DNA of 7,263 nt from Candidatus Eiseniibacteriota bacterium (GTDB lineage: Bacteria; Arandabacterota; Arandabacteria; JAGLYR01): NCBI GenBank assembly GCA_023132135.1, contig JAGLYR010000185.1:1-7263 (forward strand), in the 5' to 3' direction. The position numbers and the translations under genes were made by a program. Positions 1 to 5,648 of the stretch are shown here, piece after piece; within the stretch, counting starts at the first letter, position 1, and every line of letters begins with the position of its first letter. Under the pieces are notes generated by a model, which saw only the letters and a list, made by a program, of their open reading frames with translations, had not been told where the DNA came from and made no database searches.

Positions 1-14
1 CCTGTCACCTGTCA
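1..14. repeat. Two tandem copies of a 7-bp unit (CCTGTCA)
   Basis: CCTGTCA occurs twice back to back at 1-7 and 8-14, followed by another C. The window begins here, so the array may continue to the left. It lies downstream of the sulfatase-like gene and outside any supported gene. It may be the end of a short intergenic repeat, or chance. Confidence 0.3.
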
Positions 15-72
15 CTGGATCTATGAATCGGCTTTGCCTGTGTGACGTAGCAGAAACCTGGTGAGAAATGCA

Positions 73-89
73 GGCTACTGAATGTAGCC
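73..89 (-). terminator. Short hairpin across the stop codon of the sulfatase-like gene, possible weak terminator
   Basis: A perfect 6-bp inverted repeat (GGCTAC, 5-nt loop, GTAGCC) spans 73-89. It contains the TAG stop (75-77) of the minus-strand gene. Read on the minus strand, the stem is followed by TGCATTTCTC, only a poor T tract, so it is at best a weak intrinsic terminator or a 3'-end stabiliser. It is the only hairpin I see at the end of the two-gene minus-strand unit. Confidence 0.3.
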
Positions 90-1529
90 GAGGGATCGGA
101 GGCGCTCTTCTGTCTCTGCGTCCAGGGCGAAGGAATCGGGTGCGGCATTCTCGGTCAGGGCAAGGTTCTCCACCGCGTCGATCCAGCGGAGCAGCTCCTG
201 CTCCATGAAATGGAACCAGGGATCCACGGTTGCGCCGGTCAGATTCACCGTCTCTCCGGGATCGGACCGCAGGTTGTAGATCTCGCAGTTCCCCTCGGTC
301 ATGTTACGCACCAGCTTCCAGTGTCCCATTCGCAAGGACCTGATGTCGTAGTACTTGATGCCGTCATCCGGAAATGCCTCGGTCTGACCCGTCCGGTCGG
401 CGATGGGCAGCATGCACATGTCGCTGAAGGCTATGGTATCGGAATACGCCGCCCCGGACAGAGCGCCCATGAAGCTCGCCCCGTCGATTCCCGAATTGTC
501 CCAGCTCACCCCCAGCATTTCCAGCAGTGTCGGCATGATGTCGATCAGTTCCACCGGTGGATGGAAGTGAGAGGGCATCTCGGGCATGGCCGGGTTGCGG
601 AGAATCAGCGGCACATGGACGATTTCCTCGTATAGGTCTCGAGTGTGACCCAACCACCCGTGTTCCATGAACTCCTCGCCGTGGTCCGACGTGATAACAA
701 TCAGGGTTGATCCGTCCAGCCCGAGACGATCCAGCGTCTTGAGGACTCGCCCAACGTGATGATCGGTGAAAGCAATCTCGCTGTCATAGAGACTCGCGAG
801 GTAGGCGGCATCGCGGGGCTTCACGGCCCACAGTCGTGTTCGGATCTGCTGGAGTCGGGCCTTCGGGTCGATCCATCCGCCGTACGGCTCGCTGAACTCA
901 AATCCCGGGTGTTCAATGTACGCGTGGTGAGGGTCGTAGTAGTGCAGGAACAGAAAGAACGGATCCCGGTGATTGTCCTTGAGCCACTGAATGGCCCGGT
1001 TGCTAACCTCCTCCGAGGTCACGTCCAGATAGTCGCCCTTCATTGACTCATCGAAGTCATCGAATCCCTGGTGCATGTTGTACTTGGAAGACACGAGGGT
1101 GTTGCTGATCACGGCCCCGGTTCTGTATCCCCGCTCCTGCAGGATTTCCGGCAACGTCACGCGCCACAACGGCAGCCGCGACTTGATGTTGATGGCCTGG
1201 TGGCGCGTGGGGTACAGGCCGGTCAGCAAGCTGGCAATGGACGGGAGCGTCCAGGAGCTCTGGGCCACGGCGTTGTCGAACAGGGTTGCCCGCTCGGCAA
1301 GTCTGTCGATATTCGGACTTGTGGGGCGATGGTGCCCGTAGCAGCCCAGGTGGTCTGCGCGAGCTGTGTCGATCAGGATGATCAAGAGGTTCGGACGGGA
1401 ATCCCGGGCCCGCGGTTGGCAGCCGCAGAGGAGGACGGACAGGAGGCAGACCGCCAGCGCGCCGGCGACAGGCCACCGGGCCACTATCTGGAAACTCCGG
1501 TTTCTGGATGCTCGGGGAATCTCACGCAT
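75..1529 (-). CDS. Sulfatase/alkaline-phosphatase-superfamily lipoprotein with Thr at the nucleophile position
   Basis: A 484-residue hydrolase or transferase of the sulfatase fold, probably lipid-anchored outside the cytoplasmic membrane. With ATG 1529 the N-terminus is basic, then hydrophobic (ALAVCLLSVLL), ending in a lipobox-like L-C-G-C with Cys37. The longer start at 1580 would run 49 nt into the upstream gene and spoil the signal peptide; ATG 1529 lies 2 nt after the upstream stop, although I see no strong ribosome site. Superfamily motifs in order: the metal Asp54 in LIDTARADHLGCYG; the active-site helix WTLPSIASLLTG with Thr94 where sulfatases have Cys/Ser and Ile98 where they have Arg; HYYDPH (196-201); SDHGEE (Asp282, His283); and GH (His295). 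The tail ends in RLRSLGYIQ, which I recall from many environmental members. Metal-site residues look intact. Thr cannot become formylglycine, so phosphoester chemistry of the LtaS/EptA/nucleotide-pyrophosphatase kind is as likely as sulfate hydrolysis. The substrate cannot be read. Probably co-transcribed with the M24 peptidase. Confidence 0.9.
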   Translation of the reverse strand: MREIPRASRNRSFQIVARWPVAGALAVCLLSVLLCGCQPRARDSRPNLLIILIDTARADHLGCYGHHRPTSPNIDRLAERATLFDNAVAQSSWTLPSIASLLTGLYPTRHQAINIKSRLPLWRVTLPEILQERGYRTGAVISNTLVSSKYNMHQGFDDFDESMKGDYLDVTSEEVSNRAIQWLKDNHRDPFFLFLHYYDPHHAYIEHPGFEFSEPYGGWIDPKARLQQIRTRLWAVKPRDAAYLASLYDSEIAFTDHHVGRVLKTLDRLGLDGSTLIVITSDHGEEFMEHGWLGHTRDLYEEIVHVPLILRNPAMPEMPSHFHPPVELIDIMPTLLEMLGVSWDNSGIDGASFMGALSGAAYSDTIAFSDMCMLPIADRTGQTEAFPDDGIKYYDIRSLRMGHWKLVRNMTEGNCEIYNLRSDPGETVNLTGATVDPWFHFMEQELLRWIDAVENLALTENAAPDSFALDAETEERLRSLGYIQ

Positions 1530-1531
1530 AG

Positions 1532-2728
1532 CTAGCCGATCGTCCAGATTTCCGTTTGCGGAGTGGAGAGATACTCGCAACCGCTTTCGGTGATCAACAC
1601 GTCCTCTTCGAGGCTCACAAGGCCCTGTGGAATCCGGACCTCGAGTTCAAGCGTAAACACATTGCCCGGTTCGAGAGGACGGGATGTCAGGTCACCGTAC
1701 TTTTCCCACCGGGGCCCAATGAGTGCGGCGCCGTCGTGAACGGAGCGGCCAATCTGGTGGCCCAGCGCGTGGGGGTATTCGTCAAACCCTCGGGCCTTCA
1801 GATACTCCCGGGCGGCCGCGTCCACCACGTGGCCGACGACGCCCGGTTTCACCAGTCTCTGGGCCGTCTCGATACTGCCCCGAACCGCATCAAAAGCTCT
1901 TCTCACCTCTTCCGGCGCCTCCGTCTCGCCGTCGGCCAGCAGGTACCAGAGTCTCTGGAGATCTGAACAGTATCCGTTTTCCCTCACACCGAAGTCGACT
2001 CCAATCGTTTGTCCCTTGAGTACCGCGTAGTCCTGCGGTCCCACATGGCCAAAGGGGGAATCAGCACCGGCCGTCACGCTGGGGCAATGGTCCAGATCCC
2101 AAGCGGGCTCGAGGTCTCTCTTCTCCATCTCCGCGCGGAAGAAGGCGGCCGTTTGTTTCTCGGTGAGGCCCGGCTCGATCGATCTGCCGAAGGCCTCGAA
2201 GATTTCCTCGGTGTTACGGATCGCCTTCTGGAGGCATTCAATCTCCGCAGGCGACTTGTTTCCCCGGAGGGATGAGACCACGGCATCAGAAGAGACAAGG
2301 CGATCACGGTAGGGGGTGCCCGACAGGTGCTGCTCCAGCAGCAGATAGAGACCATGGGTCAGCCCGTCGGCCATGAGGTTGTTCTCGGAGTAGTTGATGG
2401 CGATCTTGTTCGGACGGATCCGGTTGAGGACATCGAGGAGTGGCTCCTTGACGCTTGTGTCGTACCCCACGATGTTGTCATAGATGCCCCTGGTCTTCAG
2501 GGCCTCCACTTCCAGAGTTCCGATGATGGCGGTCCTCTCTCCGGTCCGGGAGAGAAGCAGAGCCGAAGGCCACGTGAGGTTCATGCCGCAGATGAGATCC
2601 AGCACCGGATCGTGAACGGTTGCGGATTCCCGGACGAATGTCATCCACAGATCGATCCCTTCCCGATCCAGCAGCCGGATTGCCTGTTCTACCTTCTCTT
2701 TCAGAATCGCCTCGGTGACCGATGCCAT
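1532..2728 (-). CDS. M24-family metallopeptidase (Xaa-Pro aminopeptidase/prolidase-like)
   Basis: A 398-residue cytoplasmic protein of the pita-bread (M24) fold, whose members mostly release N-terminal residues next to proline or split Xaa-Pro dipeptides using two metal ions. The N-terminal half (about 1-150) is the creatinase-like domain and the C-terminal half (about 160-398) is catalytic. All five metal ligands are visible: Asp245 (GVDFG), Asp256 (CSDLQR), His324 (ALGHQIG), Glu361 (FTLELEV) and Glu374 (VSLEEDV). His320 fits the substrate-binding His. This argues for an active enzyme rather than a degenerate creatinase-like member. ATG 2728 was chosen because AGGAGG lies 4 nt upstream; the reading frame stays open for 33 more codons, but that part lacks a ribosome site and looks non-coding. 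It is first in a two-gene minus-strand unit, 2 nt before the sulfatase-superfamily gene, and diverges from dus. The exact substrate (peptide, dipeptide or other amide) is not predictable; I avoid pepP or pepQ. Confidence 0.92.
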   Translation of the reverse strand: MASVTEAILKEKVEQAIRLLDREGIDLWMTFVRESATVHDPVLDLICGMNLTWPSALLLSRTGERTAIIGTLEVEALKTRGIYDNIVGYDTSVKEPLLDVLNRIRPNKIAINYSENNLMADGLTHGLYLLLEQHLSGTPYRDRLVSSDAVVSSLRGNKSPAEIECLQKAIRNTEEIFEAFGRSIEPGLTEKQTAAFFRAEMEKRDLEPAWDLDHCPSVTAGADSPFGHVGPQDYAVLKGQTIGVDFGVRENGYCSDLQRLWYLLADGETEAPEEVRRAFDAVRGSIETAQRLVKPGVVGHVVDAAAREYLKARGFDEYPHALGHQIGRSVHDGAALIGPRWEKYGDLTSRPLEPGNVFTLELEVRIPQGLVSLEEDVLITESGCEYLSTPQTEIWTIG

Positions 2729-2732
2729 TATG

Positions 2733-2738
2733 CCTCCT
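2733..2738 (-). promoter_or_regulatory. Ribosome binding site fixing the M24 peptidase start
   Basis: On the minus strand AGGAGG is followed by CATA and then ATG at 2728, a full-consensus Shine-Dalgarno with a 4-nt spacer. It decides for this start over two upstream ATGs in the same frame (2827 and 2776). Confidence 0.85.
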
Positions 2739-2832
2739 GGCCTGGACAGTACGGACCATGATTGGTATGGTGCCATTCTCCCACACCAGCCTGCATTATG
2801 CACGGGTTTTGCGGTCGGATGCTGCAATTATG

Positions 2833-2862
2833 TGGTCTGCAGAAGATCGGAAATGCAGACCA
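2833..2862. promoter_or_regulatory. Perfect 9-bp inverted repeat in the divergent intergenic region, candidate operator
   Basis: TGGTCTGCA (2833-2841) and its exact reverse complement TGCAGACCA (2854-2862) are separated by 12 nt, giving 21 bp between half-site centres (two helical turns). The element ends 6 bp before the -35 box of the dus promoter candidate and also lies upstream of the minus-strand peptidase gene. A dimeric regulator could therefore control both directions. No regulator gene lies in the window. It could instead act only as a hairpin in a longer peptidase-side transcript. Confidence 0.5.
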
Positions 2863-2868
2863 AAGCGG

Positions 2869-2897
2869 TTGCCACCTCGCGCTGCCTTGACTATAGT
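2869..2897 (+). promoter_or_regulatory. Sigma70-like promoter for dus, predicted to give a leaderless transcript
   Basis: TTGCCA (2869-2874) and TATAGT (2892-2897) are separated by exactly 17 bp; they match the consensus -35 at four of six and the -10 at five of six positions. The expected start of transcription, about 7 nt past the -10 box, falls at about 2904, the A of the dus ATG. The lack of any Shine-Dalgarno before that ATG agrees with this. Confidence 0.5.
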
Positions 2898-2903
2898 CCG
2901 GCC

Positions 2904-3875
2904 ATGGGATTGGAATTCCTGGATAGGGATTACCCTGTGGTCCTGGCCCCGCTGGCCGGGTACTCGGTGCGGCCGTTCCGGAAGATCTGTCTGGAGCACG
3001 GGGCGGCGGCTGTGTGGTCGGGAATGATCAGCGCCGACGGGCTCGTCCGCAGGGACAAGGAATCGCGCCGCGCCGCGCATTTTGATGAGGCCGAACGCCC
3101 CATCGGACTGCAGCTGTTCGGGGCGAAGCCGGACGTCATGGGGGAGGCCGCCGCCATTCTGTCCGAACAGAAGCCGGACTTCATCGACCTCAACGCCGGT
3201 TGCCCTGTCAAGAAGGTCTGCAAGCGCAACGGAGGATCCGCTCTGCTCAAGGAACCGGAGTTGGTGGGACGCATTGTCGAGACGATGGTCGAGGCCAGCG
3301 ATGTTCCCGTCACGGTGAAGATCCGTATCGGCTGGCAGAAGGACCATTGCAACCACCTCGAGGTCGCCCGGATTGTCGAGGAGGCGGGAGCTGCGGCCAT
3401 CAGTGTCCATGGCCGGACGCGGTCGGAGCGGTTCGAAGGTCGGGCCGAGTGGAGGTTCATCGGCGAGGTTGTCGACACAGTTTCCATTCCTGTGCTGGGA
3501 AACGGGGACGTCAACACGCCGTTGGATGCCGAGAGGATGTTCAAAGAAACCGGTTGCTCCGGGGTCATGATCGGGCGCGCAGCCATGGGGAACCCGTGGA
3601 TCTTCGGAAGAGTCAATGCCTGGCTCCGGTCGAAGGAGGACATCCCGGAGCCGACGCCCGCGGAGCGGGCAGAAACATGTTTCCGCCATGCCGAGAGTCT
3701 GCTGGCCGACAACGATGAGGAACCGGCCATGCGGGAATTCCGCAAGTTCCTGGTGCGGTACTCGAAGGGATTGCCCTACAGCTCGCGGTTGCGCAGACAT
3801 CTGCCGGAGCTGTCGTCGCTCGACAGACTGAAGGCCGCGTTGGATGAGCTGCTGGATAGCCTGGATTCTTCATGA
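2904..3875 (+). CDS. dusB: tRNA-dihydrouridine synthase, DusB type
   Basis: A 323-residue FMN enzyme that uses NAD(P)H to reduce specific uridines in the tRNA D-loop to dihydrouridine. A TIM-barrel domain covers about residues 8-240, followed by the helical tRNA-binding domain. Visible landmarks: the FMN-site strand APLAGYSVRPFR (15-26); the catalytic cysteine Cys100 in LNAGCPVKKV; Lys139 in VTVKIRIGW; His169 in VHGRTR; NGD at 200-202; and GRAAMGNPWIF (224-234). GCPxKKV, GSALL and VHGRTR favour DusB/NifR3 over DusA or DusC. In APLAGYSVRPFR the usual Met and the Asp of the 'TDxPFR' stretch are Leu and Val, a mild departure. ATG 2904 gives the usual short lead before the barrel; starts at 2853 or further upstream add unconserved sequence and would lie across the promoter candidate. 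The last five codons and the stop lie inside the 56-bp palindrome, so the original C-terminus may have been changed. Confidence 0.95.
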   Translation: MGLEFLDRDYPVVLAPLAGYSVRPFRKICLEHGAAAVWSGMISADGLVRRDKESRRAAHFDEAERPIGLQLFGAKPDVMGEAAAILSEQKPDFIDLNAGCPVKKVCKRNGGSALLKEPELVGRIVETMVEASDVPVTVKIRIGWQKDHCNHLEVARIVEEAGAAAISVHGRTRSERFEGRAEWRFIGEVVDTVSIPVLGNGDVNTPLDAERMFKETGCSGVMIGRAAMGNPWIFGRVNAWLRSKEDIPEPTPAERAETCFRHAESLLADNDEEPAMREFRKFLVRYSKGLPYSSRLRRHLPELSSLDRLKAALDELLDSLDSS

Positions 3876-3912
3876 ATCCCTGCGCTGCGGGATTCCTGAA
3901 TAACCCAGGCTA
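3857..3912. repeat. 56-bp imperfect palindrome (REP-like hairpin) across the dus stop codon
   Basis: The arms are 3857-3880 and 3889-3912, with an 8-nt loop, TGCGCTGC (3881-3888). Twenty-one of 24 positions pair. The outer 8 bp are perfect (TAGCCTGG with CCAGGCTA), and so are the inner 7 bp (GAATCCC with GGGATTC). The mismatches are 3865/3904, 3868/3901 and 3873/3896. The TGA of dus (3873-3875) lies inside the left arm. No T tract follows on either strand, so it is not a standard intrinsic terminator. Its size, symmetry and position at a gene end fit a REP/BIME-type repeat of the kind moved by RAYT transposases. It could also block 3'-end decay of the dus mRNA. Confidence 0.75.
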
Positions 3913-3948
3913 CAACGGCAGCGTTGAGGTCTCGTGTGTCTCTGAGAC

Positions 3949-3955
3949 AGAGGTG
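3949..3955 (+). promoter_or_regulatory. Ribosome binding site supporting the TTG start of the LysM/TPR gene
   Basis: AGAGGTG ends 6 nt before TTG 3962. The ATG that would begin the same frame at 3872 has no such site and lies within the palindrome. A small inverted repeat, TGTCTC-T-GAGACA (3937-3949), touches this site and might affect its access. Confidence 0.5.
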
Positions 3956-3961
3956 AAGAGC

Positions 3962-4783
3962 TTGAGAATTCGTGGTGGCCCCTGCAGATTGCCCATTCGC
4001 CGTTTCGGCGGTGCGCCGTTTCGCTCCGTTTCCGCTTTCCCCCTTCATCTTCTGCTTGCCCTTGCCCTTCTCACAACTTGCGCGCCTCCGCCTCCGGTCC
4101 TCCCGCCCCCCGACTACCCGGACCAGATGACGCTGTACACGCTTCAGCCGGGCGAGACGCTGCATGACCTGGCGGAGCGCAGCTATGGTGATCGGTCCCT
4201 GGGATGGTCCTTGGCCATCGTGAACGAGTTTCCCGATCCGGGGATGCCGGAAGCAGGCACGACGATTTACATCCCGAACAGCCCCGAGATCCTGGTTTCC
4301 ATGGCCCAACAGCGCGGGGCGGCCAAGCGGCCCTACAACCGGGGTACGGTTCTGCTGGAATTGGGTCGGAACCGCGAGGCCATCCGTCAACTGGAGCAGG
4401 CTCTCTCGGTCGTGCCTGAAGTCGTGGCACCGCGGTATCATCTGGGCGTGGCCTACCTCAGGGAAGGGCGAGTGGAAGAAGCGGTCATGGAACTGGAGGA
4501 AGTTGCCCGGCGCCGCCCTCTGGATCGGGATTTCAGGTACGCGCTGGGTTGTGCCTACCTGGAGCAGGGAACTCTTGAGGCAGCGCGCAGGCAGTTCGAT
4601 CAGGCTTTCCGGTTCGACAACTCCTTCGCCCCTGCCCAGTTCGGTCTGGCTCTCGCCCTGCACCTCCAGGGCAAGCGGCGAGACGCCGCAAAGGCGTGGC
4701 GTGGCTACCTGGAGATGGACCCCACCGGGGACTGGGCCGAGCAGGCGCGCCGCCGCCTCATGAGCCTTTACGAGGAGGACTGA
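3962..4783 (+). CDS. LysM and TPR repeat protein, predicted secreted, probable lipoprotein
   Basis: A 273-residue protein if read from TTG 3962. A basic N-terminus and hydrophobic stretch (LHLLLALALL) lead to L-T-T-C with Cys40, then a proline-rich linker (APPPPVLPPP). Thr just before the Cys is unusual for a lipobox, so lipidation is likely but not certain. Residues about 59-104 are a LysM-like module (YTLQPGETLHDLAERSYGD to TTIYIP), the family that binds peptidoglycan or related glycans. Residues about 124-258 are four consecutive 34-residue TPRs, a protein-binding scaffold. No catalytic domain is present. It is probably an envelope scaffold. An in-frame ATG at 3872 overlaps the dus stop as ATGA, but it would add about 30 residues encoded by the palindrome and spoil the signal peptide; TTG 3989 is another possible start. 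The stop lies 7 nt before ecfA1, which suggests co-transcription, but no functional tie to the transporter is evident. Confidence 0.85.
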   Translation: MRIRGGPCRLPIRRFGGAPFRSVSAFPLHLLLALALLTTCAPPPPVLPPPDYPDQMTLYTLQPGETLHDLAERSYGDRSLGWSLAIVNEFPDPGMPEAGTTIYIPNSPEILVSMAQQRGAAKRPYNRGTVLLELGRNREAIRQLEQALSVVPEVVAPRYHLGVAYLREGRVEEAVMELEEVARRRPLDRDFRYALGCAYLEQGTLEAARRQFDQAFRFDNSFAPAQFGLALALHLQGKRRDAAKAWRGYLEMDPTGDWAEQARRRLMSLYEED

Positions 4784-4790
4784 TCTCACC

Positions 4791-5648
4791 GTGCTCCAGG
4801 CCACCTCCCTCGACTACCGTTACTCCGCAGCAGAAGAGCAGACTGCCCTTTCGGGGATAGATTTCGCAGCAAATGCCGGGCAGTGGGTTGCGGTCATGGG
4901 GGCGAACGGCAGCGGCAAAAGTACGCTTCTGCAACTTCTGGCCGGAATCCGGGTTCCCTCCCGGGGGCGAGTGCTCATTGACGGTGTTGACATGCGGGAC
5001 CTGGCCTGCCGGCGGGAGATCGCCCGGCATGTAGGCATCGTTTTCCAGGATCCGGCGACCCAGCTGGTGAGTGCCACGGTGGAGAGGGAGGTGGCCTTCG
5101 GGCTGGAGCATATGGGGATGCCCGCCGGCGAGATGAGATCCAGGGTCAAGCAACTCCTCGAATACTTTGATATTACATCAGTTAGAAACAGGCCCCCGCA
5201 GAGTCTGTCGGGAGGTCAGAAGCAGCGGGTGGTCTTGGCGTCGGTCCTGGCAATGGAGCCCGGCGTTCTGCTGCTGGATGAACCGACTGCGCTCCTCGAT
5301 TCGGCAGCGCGGGAAAAACTGATGGGGATTCTCGAGAATTTCCGGGCTGGGGGAGCCATGGCCATCGTGATGGCGACCGCTCACCCGGAAGAAGTCCTCC
5401 GGGCTGATCGGGTTGCGGTGCTCTCCAGAGGATGTTTGGTCGCGGACGAGGCCCCGCGCTCCCTCTTCTCCAGGGAGCAGGAGTGTGAGAAGTGGGGGCT
5501 CCCGCGTCCGCCGGCTGCGAGGATGGCATCCGCCCTTGGGAGGAGAGGTAGAACGCTTCCCGATTCGCCCATGACCGTGGCGGAATTCGTGTCGGCATGG
5601 ACCGCAGCTTCGGCGGACGCGTCTCCGAAAGAGGGTCCCAGGGAATGA
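4791..5648 (+). CDS. ecfA1: Energy-coupling factor transporter ATPase EcfA1
   Basis: A 285-residue cytoplasmic ABC ATPase, one half of the EcfA1-EcfA2 motor that drives vitamin or transition-metal uptake through EcfT and a substrate-specific S component. Motifs are complete: Walker A GANGSGKST (37-45); Q-loop Gln86 in FQDPATQLVSATVEREVAFGLEHMG, the spacing and wording typical of EcfA/CbiO; signature LSGGQKQR (139-146); Walker B VLLLDEP (159-165) with catalytic Glu164; and switch His198. The C-terminal part of about 60 residues (ECEKWGLPRPPAARMASAL to MTVAEFVSAW) fits the EcfA extension. GTG 4791 is the only usable start after the in-frame stop at 4761. GAGGAGG at 4772-4778 lies in the end of the preceding gene with a rather long 12-nt spacer. 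The gene overlaps ecfA2 by 4 nt. Confidence 0.93.
   Translation: MLQATSLDYRYSAAEEQTALSGIDFAANAGQWVAVMGANGSGKSTLLQLLAGIRVPSRGRVLIDGVDMRDLACRREIARHVGIVFQDPATQLVSATVEREVAFGLEHMGMPAGEMRSRVKQLLEYFDITSVRNRPPQSLSGGQKQRVVLASVLAMEPGVLLLDEPTALLDSAAREKLMGILENFRAGGAMAIVMATAHPEEVLRADRVAVLSRGCLVADEAPRSLFSREQECEKWGLPRPPAARMASALGRRGRTLPDSPMTVAEFVSAWTAASADASPKEGPRE

Noticed and set aside
70-78. CAGGCTAC at 71-78 shared with the right end of the 56-bp palindrome
   Set aside because: Eight shared bases with no wider similarity are not enough to call a second copy of the repeat.
2729-2827. Upstream extension of the M24 peptidase reading frame to an ATG at 2827
   Set aside because: A full AGGAGG site precedes ATG 2728, and the extra 33 residues have no domain-like or signal character.
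2795-2827. Minus-strand promoter for the peptidase: TTGCAG (2822-2827) with CATAAT (2795-2800)
   Set aside because: The spacer is 21 bp, too long for sigma70. A second CATAAT at 2827-2832 has no acceptable -35, so no promoter is called.
2715-2903. Upstream extension of the dus reading frame
   Set aside because: It would overlap the divergent peptidase start and cover the promoter and dyad. The conserved barrel begins just after ATG 2904.
2796-3800. Long minus-strand open frame opposite dus
   Set aside because: It is the antisense shadow of a well-conserved dus gene in G+C-rich DNA. The translated sequence shows no domain features and no ribosome site.
3776-4804. Long minus-strand open frame opposite the LysM/TPR gene
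   Set aside because: The plus strand encodes clear LysM and TPR motifs over the same bases. The antisense product has low-complexity basic stretches only.
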